Shown here piece by piece: positions 14,435-23,217 of a stretch of DNA of 58,510 nucleotides; position 1 is the stretch's first letter, and every line of letters begins with the position of its first letter. The stretch covers positions 1 to 58,510 of the IMG/VR virus record IMGVR_UViG_3300049479_000276. The stretch is one strand, 5' to 3'. The notes under the pieces are model-generated. The model worked only from the letters and a program-made list of their open reading frames with translations. It made no database searches and was not told the DNA's origin. Origin of the DNA: a virus. The translations under genes and the position numbers were made by a program.

Positions 14435-16228
14435 GTGGCCAATCGTAGAATCAGCGAATTCCCTGCCATAAGCGGGGGTGATATTGACGAGCAGGATCTA
14501 CTTACCCTGGTCCACGTTTTTGAGGTGGATCCAACGCTGCGCAACAAAAAAATTACATTTACGCAGTTTCGTTCATACTTAGATCAGTACTACGCAAGTG
14601 TCACTGGTGAAACCATCACTGGCAACGTAATTATTGATGGCAATCTATCGGTATCGGGCTCCAGTTCTTTCAACACAATCACTGCGTCTGGAGCCAGTAC
14701 CTTTAGTGGAGTTGTTGTTCAGTACGATGCAACGGTCAGTGGAACCATTAGTGGTACCACTGTTACCGGTACGTATTTACAAGGCACAAACGTAAATGCA
14801 GTAACCGCAACAACCACGACATCCACTGGTACCTCCGCTTTATTTACCAGTGGTGTATATCAAGCATTAAGCGGTGCCACAATTACAGGCAATACCGTCT
14901 CGGCAACCAGTGGTACGTTCAACGCACTTAGCGGTACGACAATCACAGGTACAACAGTTGCCGCAACAACAGGAACCTTCCAGGCCCTTGGCACACCAAT
15001 CCTTAATGTCAGCGGAAATCTTTCCGTTGCAAGTGGACTGACCGTTACTGGTGCAGCTCAATTTTCCAACGGTGTTCAAGTCACTGGGACACTCTCTGGG
15101 ACTACCGTTACAGGCGCTACAGCTCAATTTACAACCGTAACAGGTGTATCTGGAGTCTATACAACCCAGCTTTCTGGCGCAACCATTACCGGGAACACTG
15201 GTCTTTTTTCAAACATAACTGGAGTTTCGGGTACTTTTACAACCAGGGTCTCTGGTGCAACCGTCACAGGTAATACGGGAGCTTTTGGTAGTGTCAGTGG
15301 TATTTCAGGTGTCTTTACGCAGGTTTTATCGGGTGCGTTAATTACAGGAGACACTGGTAGTTACACGGCAATCACCGGTGGCTCCGGTACATTTACTAAT
15401 CTTTCTGGTGCAACGGTCACTGGAAACACTGTTAACGCAACATTTGTTTCCGGGGTATCTGGTGTTTTTAGTAGTCGCGTTTCAGGTCTGACAATTACAG
15501 GCACATCGGGACTGTTCAGCATTGTCAATGGAGTAAGCGGTACATTTACAACTTCTTTAAGTGGAGCCACAGTAACAGGCACGACGGCAGCTTTTACTTC
15601 AATTACTGGTGTTACCGGCGTATTTACGACTTCTTTGTCCGGAGCTTCAATTACGGGTAATGCAGGCAGTTTTACAAACTTAACCGGCATTGCGGGCGTA
15701 TTCACAACAAGTATTTCTGGCGCAACAATCACTGGCAATACGATCCAGGGGACGTCAGGTGTTTATACAGCGCTTAGTGGTTCTACTTATACGGGTACGA
15801 CAATTAACGCAACGACAGGCGTTTTCCAAACCCTTGCTGCCGCCAACCTTGCCTTTACAAATACTGTTGTTTCTGGCAACTTTAGCGTCCTTGGCTCCAG
15901 TACGTTTACCTCAGGTGTTCAAGTCACTGGCACATTAAGTGGCACAACAATTACAGGAACAACTGTCCAAGCGACAACCGGAACATTTGTTTCTTTAACT
16001 GGAACAACGACGACAGGTGTTTCAGCCACCTTTACCTCCGGTGTTTTTACAACACGTGTTTCAGGGGCTTTAGTCACAGGTGATACCGGTACATTCACAT
16101 CGATTACTGGCAGTACACTTGCGGTCACAACTCCTTCTGGCGCAACACCTGCCATTGTGTGTTCTGGTGTTGTTTCTGGCGGCACAAGCGGATTTATTAT
16201 CCAAGGCCCACTGGTAATCTTGCCTTAA
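14435..16228 (+). CDS. Repeat-rich tail fibre protein
   Basis: 597 residues from GTG 14435. The N-terminus (RISEFPAISGGDIDEQDLL, then VDPTLRNKKITFTQFRSYL) is a virion-anchoring domain that I know from cyanophage fibres. From about residue 55 to 580 the protein consists of tandem short repeats of the type GVFTTxLSGATITGNTG, rich in Thr, Gly and Ser, which should form a trimeric beta-prism or beta-helix shaft. No chaperone domain is seen at its end. It is followed by a second fibre gene. Confidence 0.85.
   Translation: MANRRISEFPAISGGDIDEQDLLTLVHVFEVDPTLRNKKITFTQFRSYLDQYYASVTGETITGNVIIDGNLSVSGSSSFNTITASGASTFSGVVVQYDATVSGTISGTTVTGTYLQGTNVNAVTATTTTSTGTSALFTSGVYQALSGATITGNTVSATSGTFNALSGTTITGTTVAATTGTFQALGTPILNVSGNLSVASGLTVTGAAQFSNGVQVTGTLSGTTVTGATAQFTTVTGVSGVYTTQLSGATITGNTGLFSNITGVSGTFTTRVSGATVTGNTGAFGSVSGISGVFTQVLSGALITGDTGSYTAITGGSGTFTNLSGATVTGNTVNATFVSGVSGVFSSRVSGLTITGTSGLFSIVNGVSGTFTTSLSGATVTGTTAAFTSITGVTGVFTTSLSGASITGNAGSFTNLTGIAGVFTTSISGATITGNTIQGTSGVYTALSGSTYTGTTINATTGVFQTLAAANLAFTNTVVSGNFSVLGSSTFTSGVQVTGTLSGTTITGTTVQATTGTFVSLTGTTTTGVSATFTSGVFTTRVSGALVTGDTGTFTSITGSTLAVTTPSGATPAIVCSGVVSGGTSGFIIQGPLVILP
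14870..16150 (+). repeat. In-gene tandem repeats of the fibre shaft
   Basis: Degenerate units, mostly about 50-65 nt, encode (V/I)SGVFTT(S/R)LSGATITGNT. DNA identity is low but the protein pattern is regular, so this is a structural repeat and not a recent duplication. Confidence 0.75.
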
Positions 16229-16238
16229 TTTTTTCAGT

Positions 16239-16244
16239 TAAAAT
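16239..16244 (+). promoter_or_regulatory. Candidate -10 element (TAAAAT)
   Basis: GTTAAAATAGAC lies 20 nt before the second fibre gene, in the same relative place as the other -10-only candidates. Confidence 0.3.
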
Positions 16245-16264
16245 AGACAAAAAGAGACAACAAA

Positions 16265-17917
16265 ATGGCGTACGGCACTATCAAGATTGATACAATCACC
16301 TTTACCGATGGTGGTATTGATAAGAGCGTTTCGATTTCTGGTTTAGTTCAGAATCCTACATTTACAGGAAACATTACTGTCACTGGTACAGTTTCTGGTA
16401 ATACTGTACGAGGTCAAACAATTTCAGGCGTCACAATCACTGGCACGACGGCTCAATTCACCAGTGGAACGTTTGTCTCGTTAACGGGCACTACCCTTCA
16501 GGGAACAACTGCAACTTATACGACTGGTAGTTTTACTTCGTTAACTGGAACAACGACATCTGGTACGACTGCTAACTTTGTATCTGGTGTTTTCAGTACA
16601 CAAATCTCAGGTGTTACTGTCACCGGCACAACTGCGAATTTTACTAGCGGTAACTTTACCAATATCAGTGGCGGTACTCACACCATTACATCGGGTGTAT
16701 TTGCGGCGGGCACTGCTGCAAACCCATCAATCAGTTTTACATCAGACCCCAACACCGGCATTTACTCCCCCGGCGCAGATCAAGTAGCCATCTCGACTAA
16801 TGGCACTGGCCGGTTGTTTGTTGGTTCTACAGGTAACGTTGGCGTTGGCACCGCTTCTCCTGGTGGAAAGCTAGTTATTTCAGATGGATCGACAACATTC
16901 CAATTTGATCCAGTTGGTGGCACCGGAAATATCCTTCGTTCATTGACTAGCGGTGGCTCGCGGGATGCTTTGTTATTTGATGCTTCTCAATATGTTTACT
17001 CTAATGGTGCTACTGAGTACGCCCGCATCGACAGTTCGGGACGCCTTTTAGTTGGCACGTCTACTGCGCGTAGCAATTTCTTTAACACAACACTTACCGC
17101 CGGGCTACAGGTAGAAGGCACAGGTGGCAGTACAGCGCGAGGCGCTCTCAGTATTGTAAATAATGATTCATCTGATAATCCGACGTTACTGATTCTTGGC
17201 CGCTCAGGTGCTGCAACTCTTGGTTCTAATTCCGTTTTATCTAACAACAGTTGGATCGGCACACTCAGCTTCCAGGGAGCTGATGGAACTGAATTAGTTG
17301 AAGCCGCAAACATCACCGCCTATGTAGACGGCACCCCCGGCGCTAACGACATGCCGGGCAGGTTAGTGTTCTCCACTACCGCCGACGGAGCGAGCACCCC
17401 GACGGAGCGGATGAGGATTGGAAGTAGTGGTCAGATTGATATTGGCAATACAACGAACGGGGCATATACGGTTACTCGCAATACAGGAGTTACTGCATAC
17501 TTTGATAGGCGAGGCTCTGACGGAACAACAATTCAGTTTGAACGGGATGGTTCAGGTGTTGGCACAATCTCTGTAACTACGACAGCTACTGCTTATAACA
17601 CATCCTCCGACTATCGCCTTAAGGAAAGCGTCGTCCCGCTGACCGGCGCCATTGATCGCGTTAACCAACTTCAGGTTCATCGCTTCAACTTCATCGCAGA
17701 CCCTGACAAAACCGTTGATGGTTTTATTGCTCACGAAGCACAAGCTGTCGTTCCTGAGTGCGTCACTGGCACCAAGGATGAAGTAGATGCTGAGGGTAAT
17801 CCTGTCTACCAGGGCATCGACCAATCCAAGCTGGTGCCGCTGCTGACCGCTGCGCTGCAGGAAGCACTGCAGAAGATCGAAGATCTGGAAGGTCGCTTAA
17901 CTGCGGCAGGGCTCTAA
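16265..17917 (+). CDS. Tail fibre/spike with C-terminal S74 intramolecular chaperone
   Basis: 550 residues. Residues 1-150 carry the same TxxGTTANF-type repeats as the previous gene. The middle (about 155-430) has GIYSPGADQVAISTNGTGR and VGTASPGGKLVI, common in self-trimerising fibres. The C-terminal 110 residues hold SSDYRLKESV, then HRFNFI, DGFIAHEAQ and LVPLLTAALQEALQKI: the peptidase S74 chaperone of endosialidase type, which trimerises the fibre and then cleaves itself before the conserved Ser-Asp region. It probably determines host-surface recognition. Confidence 0.88.
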   Translation: MAYGTIKIDTITFTDGGIDKSVSISGLVQNPTFTGNITVTGTVSGNTVRGQTISGVTITGTTAQFTSGTFVSLTGTTLQGTTATYTTGSFTSLTGTTTSGTTANFVSGVFSTQISGVTVTGTTANFTSGNFTNISGGTHTITSGVFAAGTAANPSISFTSDPNTGIYSPGADQVAISTNGTGRLFVGSTGNVGVGTASPGGKLVISDGSTTFQFDPVGGTGNILRSLTSGGSRDALLFDASQYVYSNGATEYARIDSSGRLLVGTSTARSNFFNTTLTAGLQVEGTGGSTARGALSIVNNDSSDNPTLLILGRSGAATLGSNSVLSNNSWIGTLSFQGADGTELVEAANITAYVDGTPGANDMPGRLVFSTTADGASTPTERMRIGSSGQIDIGNTTNGAYTVTRNTGVTAYFDRRGSDGTTIQFERDGSGVGTISVTTTATAYNTSSDYRLKESVVPLTGAIDRVNQLQVHRFNFIADPDKTVDGFIAHEAQAVVPECVTGTKDEVDAEGNPVYQGIDQSKLVPLLTAALQEALQKIEDLEGRLTAAGL

Positions 17918-17950
17918 GACCTACTCTCTACTCACCTACCCGATACCACC

Positions 17951-18199
17951 ATGACTGATCGACCCTACAAACTCAAAGGTTTCACTCACCACACGCCTTG
18001 GGTTGAAGACGGCAAAGTCTTCCTCTGCAACGACGAAGATGGTGAGTATCTCGAAGAGTTCAGCACTCGGGAAGAGCTTGAAGCCTTTATTGAGAAGCTG
18101 CGGTCCAAAGCTGATGAAGCCTGGGATGAATACTGCGAAGCCAGCCTTGACTTGAGCGATCAGGAGGATGTTGGCGAAGAGCAAGACGAAGCCCAGTAG
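17951..18199 (+). CDS. Unknown small acidic protein
   Basis: 82 residues, very acidic, with a C-terminal stretch EEQDEAQ. The N-terminal half looks like a small beta structure, the rest helical. It follows the fibre gene by 33 nt. No known family recognised. Confidence 0.7.
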   Translation: MTDRPYKLKGFTHHTPWVEDGKVFLCNDEDGEYLEEFSTREELEAFIEKLRSKADEAWDEYCEASLDLSDQEDVGEEQDEAQ

Positions 18200-18222
18200 T
18201 CACCTTCACTGATCACCCCTGG

Positions 18223-18228
18223 TAAAAT
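18223..18228 (+). promoter_or_regulatory. Candidate -10 element (TAAAAT)
   Basis: GGTAAAATAAAAG lies 20 nt before ATG 18249; same -10-only style as upstream of other rightward genes. Confidence 0.3.
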
Positions 18229-18248
18229 AAAAGAAAATATCATTAACT

Positions 18249-18572
18249 ATGGCTAACACTGTTTGGGATATTGCTAACCTTGAACGTCATCTTCCTGATG
18301 GTGACACCTGTCCTGATGGTGCTGTATACACTGTCCATTGGACTGCATCCTTGGAAGAAGATGGTGAAACTGCCGGTTGCTACGGCAGCATTGGTCTTGG
18401 TGAGCCCAACCCCGATAATTTCACTCCTTTCAGTGAACTAACCAAAGAAGAAGTGGTGAACTGGACGCTGGCAGCACTTGGCGTGGATCAAGTTGTTTCC
18501 ATCGAAGAAGCATTGCATAATCAAATCCAAGCCAAACTTCATCCAACTTCTGAAGCTGGCGTCCCCTGGTGA
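18249..18572 (+). CDS. Conserved cyanophage protein, paralogue of 18796-19179
   Basis: 107 residues. VWDIANLERHLPDG near the start, AVYTVHWTA and PTSEAGVPW at the end match a small family common in cyanophages (from memory DUF7936-like). The gene at 18796 has the same frame of motifs: WGIKNLERKLPD, IHWVAY and PTRELGLPW. Acidic, single beta-rich domain. Function unknown. Confidence 0.75.
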   Translation: MANTVWDIANLERHLPDGDTCPDGAVYTVHWTASLEEDGETAGCYGSIGLGEPNPDNFTPFSELTKEEVVNWTLAALGVDQVVSIEEALHNQIQAKLHPTSEAGVPW

Positions 18573-18606
18573 TTTTTGTTATACTTTTTGAAGTTATTGC
18601 TTCGTT

Positions 18607-18792
18607 ATGGCTTGCACTAAAGCTGAGCTAATCTCCGCTATCAATTCTTTTGGCGCTGCACGTGCTACTGGCGATGGCAACCTTGTTGCTTTCGCTGGTA
18701 ACCTCATCGGCCAACTGATCGAAACTCTTGAGTTTGCTCCAGAGAATCAAGAAGAGGAAGCTGTTGTTGCAGAAACTGAAGTTGTGGAATAA
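18607..18792 (+). CDS. Small conserved acidic protein
   Basis: 61 residues: a short helical body (ELISAINSFGAARATGDGNL) and an acidic tail. A TATACT lies 20 nt upstream of the start. It sits between the two paralogous genes and ends 3 nt before the second. Function unknown. Confidence 0.65.
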   Translation: MACTKAELISAINSFGAARATGDGNLVAFAGNLIGQLIETLEFAPENQEEEAVVAETEVVE

Positions 18793-18795
18793 TCC

Positions 18796-19179
18796 ATGGC
18801 GATAACAAAGTGGGGGATTAAAAATCTAGAGAGAAAGCTTCCTGATAGCTTGTCTTATCCTGGTGGAGAAGTCACAGCTATTCATTGGGTTGCTTACCAA
18901 ACAGAAGGTAAGCACACCGTTAGTGAATCAGGAATCGTAGAGCTTTCCCCTGCCAAACCAGATTCCTGGCTACCTTATCAATATATTGACAAGGAAACAG
19001 CTAGGGGCTGGTGCCAAGATGCCCTGGGTACGGATGTTGTTAAGCACATCGAAGCTGAATTAACAGCTCAAATGCAAGAGCTTTTGTATCCGACGCGCGA
19101 ACTTGGTCTCCCCTGGAAAGTGCCCGACCCTCTTCCCCCACTCCCCTATAGCATTGGCTACGTAACGCCAAAGAATTAA
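18796..19179 (+). CDS. Conserved cyanophage protein, paralogue of 18249-18572
   Basis: 127 residues. It shares NLERKLPD, the IHW(V/T)A segment and the terminal PTxxxGxPW with the gene at 18249, plus a C-terminal extension of about 20 residues rich in Pro. The two are probably an old tandem duplication. No function is known to me. Confidence 0.75.
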   Translation: MAITKWGIKNLERKLPDSLSYPGGEVTAIHWVAYQTEGKHTVSESGIVELSPAKPDSWLPYQYIDKETARGWCQDALGTDVVKHIEAELTAQMQELLYPTRELGLPWKVPDPLPPLPYSIGYVTPKN

Positions 19180-19228
19180 ATTGACATGACCTAGAGTTAG
19201 TACAACGCTCTAGGTCGATATGTCAATT
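19179..19228 (+). promoter_or_regulatory. Long hairpin enclosing the endolysin start codon
   Basis: AATTGACAT + GACCTAGAG pairs with CTCTAGGTC + ATGTCAATT: two 9-bp helices, separated only by a 3-nt GAT bulge, with an 11-nt loop. The ATG at 19220 lies in the 3' arm. As DNA, the same palindrome could also be an operator. Confidence 0.65.
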
Positions 19229-20233
19229 AAACTCACTGATGCTGCTAAGTTTTTTAACGACGAATCGCATCAAATTGAAGCCTGGAATTGGCTCCAGGGG
19301 ACTCTTACGCCAGAGACCCTGGAGGCTTTTGCGCTCAAGTATCGCACTAAACCAAAGCCTGTTGTTGTAGATGACAACACATGGGATGGTGTTCATACCG
19401 CGGCAAAACAAGCTGGAGCTAAATTCCCAGAATGTGTTTGTGCACAGTGGGCACTTGAATCAGGCTGGGGTAAACATACGTCTGGTAAAAATAATTACTT
19501 TGGTTTGAAAGGATCTGGCTCTACGGTCAGTACCCAAGAATTTATCAACGGTCAATGGATCACAATTAAGGCTGGCTTCCTTGATTTCCCTGATCTTGCA
19601 ACCTGTGTTACCTACCTTGTTGATCGTTGGTACAAAGACTTTGGTCGTTTTAAAGGTGTTAACCGTGCGCAGTCACGTAACGAATGTGTGCAACTTCTAG
19701 TAAAGGAAGGGTACGCAACTGATCCTGACTACGCTACCAAGTTGATCCAGATCATGGATCGTCAACTACAGAACAGCGGTAACAAACAAGATCCGGACGA
19801 TCCTCACAGCAATAACTTCAACCCTTGGAGCCCGTTCAATTACAAGATCACACCCAACATCACGTACGGTGAACTGACGCTTAACCAAGAAAAACGGCGG
19901 TTTACCAAGCAATATCAATGCGACACGGCAAAAGAACTTTGTCTATTCCTGGAAAAAGTCCGCAAACAATTCGGTAACAAGCCTTTGATCATTACCAGTG
20001 CTTCTCGTCCAGAGCCTATCAATACACAAGTGGGTGGTGCAAAGAATAGTGAACACACTTACGATGCTCCGTCCAAAGGTGCCGTTGACTTTTACATCGA
20101 AGGCGCTGGGATCTATGCTGTGCAAGAATGGTGTGACAGAAATTGGCCGTTTTCATTAGGCTATGGAGCGCCAAAAGGATTTATCCACCTTGGAATCCGA
20201 CCAGGGAAACCTCGCGTGCGGTGGGATTATTGA
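19220..20233 (+). CDS. Modular endolysin: GH73-type glucosaminidase plus M15-type peptidase
   Basis: 337 residues. Residues about 55-190 carry CAQWALESGWGKHTSGKNNY and FGLKG, the GH73 glucosaminidase pattern with its catalytic Glu. Residues about 225-337 carry SASRPEPINTQVGG, NSEHTYDAPSKGAVDF and FIHLGIRPG: the His/Asp/His zinc site of M15-type carboxypeptidases. The first 45 residues are unassigned. No signal peptide is present, so a holin would be needed. This is the best candidate for the main lysis enzyme. Its start codon is within a strong hairpin. Confidence 0.85.
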   Translation: MSIKLTDAAKFFNDESHQIEAWNWLQGTLTPETLEAFALKYRTKPKPVVVDDNTWDGVHTAAKQAGAKFPECVCAQWALESGWGKHTSGKNNYFGLKGSGSTVSTQEFINGQWITIKAGFLDFPDLATCVTYLVDRWYKDFGRFKGVNRAQSRNECVQLLVKEGYATDPDYATKLIQIMDRQLQNSGNKQDPDDPHSNNFNPWSPFNYKITPNITYGELTLNQEKRRFTKQYQCDTAKELCLFLEKVRKQFGNKPLIITSASRPEPINTQVGGAKNSEHTYDAPSKGAVDFYIEGAGIYAVQEWCDRNWPFSLGYGAPKGFIHLGIRPGKPRVRWDY

Positions 20234-20234
20234 T

Positions 20235-20396
20235 GTGAAGAAACACAAAGACAAGCCGACACGCATCAACATGTGCTGGCAGTTAGGTGACGAAAAAAAA
20301 TGCGTGACTCTACCAAGAGAACACGCATATGAAACAAGAGATTGGGTGGAAGAGCAGGGGGGCGTCGTGTTTTGGACGCAAGTGCTGCCCAATTGA
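20235..20396 (+). CDS. Small Cys-containing protein
   Basis: 53 residues from GTG 20235, two nt after the endolysin stop. Polar, with NMCWQLGDEKKCVTLPREHA, ending in VLPN. No family recognised. It ends exactly where the leftward endonuclease gene ends. Confidence 0.55.
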   Translation: MKKHKDKPTRINMCWQLGDEKKCVTLPREHAYETRDWVEEQGGVVFWTQVLPN

Positions 20397-21101
20397 TCAA
20401 CTGTTTTCTTTTAAATATAAAATTGCATTTTCCAGGTTAGTTACATCATCAAAAAATAAACCAAGACCCGTATTACATTTTGAACAAAGCAGGCCACGTA
20501 CTTTGCTTGTTAAATGATCATGATCCACGCAAAGTACCCCAACTTTTGAAGAGCCTGCGCCAGGAGCGTTTTCGGCGTCAATACCACATATTTTACATTT
20601 ATTGTTTTGTTTTTCTAAAAGTTTTTCATAGCTATCCTGATCAAGTCCGTACTTTTTTAAATTTGAGTTTCTTATTCTATTTTGATATGTTGTACGTTTG
20701 TGCTTATTCTCGCATTCTTTACACCAGCCCGAAACACCTGAGTGACGACTCGGGCTACTAGAAAACATGATTAAAGATTTCTTTTGGTTACATGAACCAC
20801 ATATTTTGTTTCCTGCTTTTAATGCGGCTGCATGTTCGGGATATCTTTTACGCATTCTTTCTTTTGCGGCACACGTTAAGCAACCTTTGCCTGCAAGATG
20901 ATTAGTTGCTAACTGTTTAAATGGACCGCATTGTTTACATATAATCGTTACAAGTGCTTGTTGTTTTGTGAAAGTATTTTTTACAGAGGAATAATCATAA
21001 ACATTGCCATGAATAATCTTGGCACGTTTAATAAAATAATCGGCTCGTTGCTCTCGCGTGGCGTTGCGCGAGATTTCCTGTTTATACTTGGGCATGGCCA
21101 C
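20397..21101 (-). CDS. Endonuclease VII-like (HNH superfamily), probable homing enzyme
   Basis: 234 residues. The C-terminal 80 residues contain CKICG, LCVDHDHLTSKVRGLLCSKC and NTGLG, the zinc-binding and His-Me catalytic signature of the recombination endonuclease VII family. Residues about 35-80 (VTIICKQCGPF, GCLTCA) form a second Cys4 unit seen in homing nucleases. T4 gp49 resolves Holliday junctions, but extra Cys modules like these usually mark selfish endonucleases. It is isolated and leftward between rightward and leftward blocks. Confidence 0.82.
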   Translation of the reverse strand: MAMPKYKQEISRNATREQRADYFIKRAKIIHGNVYDYSSVKNTFTKQQALVTIICKQCGPFKQLATNHLAGKGCLTCAAKERMRKRYPEHAAALKAGNKICGSCNQKKSLIMFSSSPSRHSGVSGWCKECENKHKRTTYQNRIRNSNLKKYGLDQDSYEKLLEKQNNKCKICGIDAENAPGAGSSKVGVLCVDHDHLTSKVRGLLCSKCNTGLGLFFDDVTNLENAILYLKENS

Positions 21102-21122
21102 ACCTATACTGTGGTTGTTTTG

Positions 21123-21155
21123 CAGTGATGCGGGAACATCACTGCTTTTTATTTT
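21123..21155 (+). terminator. Rho-independent terminator
   Basis: A perfect 8-bp stem CAGTGATG / CATCACTG with a 6-nt loop is followed by CTTTTTATTTT. Rightward direction; it could end antisense or lysis-operon transcripts. Confidence 0.75.
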
Positions 21156-21161
21156 AAGCCC

Positions 21162-21326
21162 TTAGCGCTCTTTGGCGCGGCCAATGACGAGACCGGCAAT
21201 CTCTATCAATCTGTAAAATTTACCAACAAGGCGATCGTCTGAGGGTGTCTTTGTTAGGGCGCAGATAGCAGAAGCCGCTGCATGAATAGCAAGAGCAACT
21301 TCTAAATACTGGTTAAGATGTGCCAT
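21162..21326 (-). CDS. Small protein with two hydrophobic helices, cyanophage-conserved type
   Basis: 54 residues, MAHLNQYLEVALAIHAAASA first, then a short polar turn and a second amphipathic helix (FYRLIEIAGLVIGRAK). From memory similar tiny proteins occur in cyanophages. The two-helix layout with a charged C-terminus would suit a membrane-active protein such as a holin-like factor, but this is inference. GGA lies about 10 nt before ATG. Confidence 0.6.
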   Translation of the reverse strand: MAHLNQYLEVALAIHAAASAICALTKTPSDDRLVGKFYRLIEIAGLVIGRAKER

Positions 21327-21361
21327 GGTTATATTCCATTTCTTTTATTCTAGATACCCTA

Positions 21362-21493
21362 TTACCGATCAAAGATATTGTCTTCTTGCACACTAAAGAA
21401 ATCATCCCAGTCTTTTTGAGTTGCCTCAGTGATTCTGGGATTGTTTTTTAAATCTTTAGATTTTTTTTCGTTTTCTTTTTCGTCAGACGTCAT
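21362..21493 (-). CDS. Tiny charged protein
   Basis: 43 residues: a very Lys/Glu-rich N-terminus and an acidic C-terminus (KDWDDFFSVQEDNIFDR). It overlaps the end of the preceding 40-residue gene by 11 nt. Codon pattern and tight packing support a real gene; function unknown. Confidence 0.5.
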   Translation of the reverse strand: MTSDEKENEKKSKDLKNNPRITEATQKDWDDFFSVQEDNIFDR

Positions 21494-21605
21494 AGTAACG
21501 GCAGTCAAGGGCGCTGGGATTTTTAATACAATACTGCGCCCAAGCCAGTGTAGGTGAGTGTTTTGCTACAGGTTTTTTAAAAAACTTTAACAAGAAGTTA
21601 ATCAT
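21483..21605 (-). CDS. Tiny conserved-type protein
   Basis: 40 residues with a basic amphipathic N-terminus (INFLLKFFKKP) and the C-terminal pattern AQYCIKNPSALDCRYYDV, which I recall from other cyanophage small ORFs. Its ATG overlaps the stop of the structural gene at 21602 (ATGA), so it is probably translationally coupled. Confidence 0.6.
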   Translation of the reverse strand: MINFLLKFFKKPVAKHSPTLAWAQYCIKNPSALDCRYYDV

Positions 21606-22519
21606 GGCCTGTTGGTTAACGGGACAAATAACTCAGGGAAGCGATCAGTGTCCTGGTGCTCCCTGTTCCATGCATTCTGCCATTCAGACAGAGAGTGGTC
21701 GTGGATTGTGTCGTAATAAGCATCATCTCCTACTTCAAGAATAATTTTGAAATCATCAAATAAGCTACTGGGGATACGCTGACCAATGTACCAAGTGGAT
21801 CCATCTGATACAGTCACAGTCACGCCTGCATTAACTGTACAACTATCTTCTGTAAAAGCATTAGCGCCTAGGGGAATAAGCGTATCAACTGTAACAGGAC
21901 TATCAATATTTGGTGCATCAATATCAGTCTCTTGCAGGCAAACACTTCCATCGTCATCTTCTAGTTCAAAATACGCTTCATCAACGGGAAACTCAATGAC
22001 AACACCAAGGTTGTACTCAAGTGGTTCATTGCGAGTCGATGAGACACAGATGAGATAGCTGCCCGTGTTCAAAGGATAATAACGATCATCTCCGCGATCT
22101 AGCCTTAAACGATCAAAGCTGTTATAAAGATCTGACTGAGAACTCATTACCGTATCCAAGTACGGGATATAGACTTCTCCGTTGCTGACTGCTGTTACAG
22201 AATCCGCCTCAAAAATAGGATTCCCTTGGATGGGGGTTTTATTGAGATCGTATGCAGAAACCTGGATGTAATTAGGACGCGGCGGTCCTTTTGTCAAAAT
22301 AATCCAGCCAGGTTCGGCAAGTGTTACCTGGAACCAATGGTTGTATGTACCGCCGCCAATGCCGCCATTCGATATCTGACTTGTATCCGCGCGTCCAATA
22401 GGTTTGTATTGGGCGCCAAGTGTTCCTTTCAGATAGCGCAACGCGGTCTGATTAAAAGTGCCAAGCGATAATGGATTGTTTTGCGTCCGTTGCGGCTGAC
22501 TAACCGAACTCCTCGACAT
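21602..22519 (-). CDS. Virion structural protein (tail/fibre-associated), putative
   Basis: 305 residues from ATG 22519; the frame is open further but the start in MSRSSVSQ fits the end of the HNH-like gene. Beta-rich, acidic protein with no enzyme motifs; segments such as YNHWFQVTLAEPGWIIL and YPLNTGSYLICVSS are typical of sandwich domains. I recall similar proteins annotated as virion structural in cyanophages. Confidence in a virion role is moderate. Confidence 0.6.
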   Translation of the reverse strand: MSRSSVSQPQRTQNNPLSLGTFNQTALRYLKGTLGAQYKPIGRADTSQISNGGIGGGTYNHWFQVTLAEPGWIILTKGPPRPNYIQVSAYDLNKTPIQGNPIFEADSVTAVSNGEVYIPYLDTVMSSQSDLYNSFDRLRLDRGDDRYYPLNTGSYLICVSSTRNEPLEYNLGVVIEFPVDEAYFELEDDDGSVCLQETDIDAPNIDSPVTVDTLIPLGANAFTEDSCTVNAGVTVTVSDGSTWYIGQRIPSSLFDDFKIILEVGDDAYYDTIHDHSLSEWQNAWNREHQDTDRFPELFVPLTNRP

Positions 22520-23216
22520 ATGGGCCGTAACATATTGTCTTATCCTCATCATAATCGGGAGTATTTTTGTTCACTAGCGGATGTTGTATCGTGTTTTTGT
22601 ACTCTCGTTCAAGGATTTGAGCAGAGTCGCCTACTCTTTCAAGTTTTTTTGCATACATCAATTTTTCTGGATTGAATTCGTAGTCAAACGGATGAATGGA
22701 CTCCGGTGGAAACGTGCGGTTCCAACTTGAGACCAAATGCAGAGGATTGAGACACGCCTTGTTTTTACACAGCCGTGTGACGAACATTTTGCCGACATCT
22801 CCCCAGGTGCATTGGTAAATCACCTTATGCGCTGAGGTGTTATCGGTAATCTGCTTGTCCCCCATGGATCGATAGGAGGGGAAACGAATGCGTGTTTTGG
22901 TAAGAGACGGTGCTTCCCAGCAGTCTTCAAAGTGACCGACAGGGATTTGACGCCAAACCATCAGCAAACGTGTCTTGTATGCAGCATGTGCATAGTTCAA
23001 ATCAAAAGCGCAATTGTTGCTTTGGATCTTACGCACGCATTCGTAGCACCAGTGTTGGTTTCCATCACGAATAGTGTGACCATAAACGCATGGAAATCCC
23101 TGGTAGTAACCATGAGATAGCAGTTCTTTTGGCGACAGTTTTTCAATGCCTGGTACATGACGGAAACCAGCCCGTGAAGAAGCAATGTCAAGCATTCGAT
23201 CAAGGTTGTTAGCCAT
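22500..23216 (-). CDS. HNH-like endonuclease with zinc-binding Cys cluster
   Basis: 238 residues from ATG 23216. TRLCKNKACLNPLHLVSSWN near residue 175 is the zinc loop and His of the HNH_3-like or phage HNH families, and an N-terminal CxxC pair is visible (HWCYECVRK). It overlaps the structural gene by 20 nt and follows a second HNH gene by 1 nt. It may be a pair of homing nucleases next to the structural gene. Confidence 0.65.
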   Translation of the reverse strand: MANNLDRMLDIASSRAGFRHVPGIEKLSPKELLSHGYYQGFPCVYGHTIRDGNQHWCYECVRKIQSNNCAFDLNYAHAAYKTRLLMVWRQIPVGHFEDCWEAPSLTKTRIRFPSYRSMGDKQITDNTSAHKVIYQCTWGDVGKMFVTRLCKNKACLNPLHLVSSWNRTFPPESIHPFDYEFNPEKLMYAKKLERVGDSAQILEREYKNTIQHPLVNKNTPDYDEDKTICYGPYVEEFG

Positions 23217-23217
23217 G

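Noticed and set aside
14870-16150. Regularly spaced repeats resembling a CRISPR array
   Set aside because: They are in frame within a fibre gene, degenerate at DNA level, and have no identical direct repeats.
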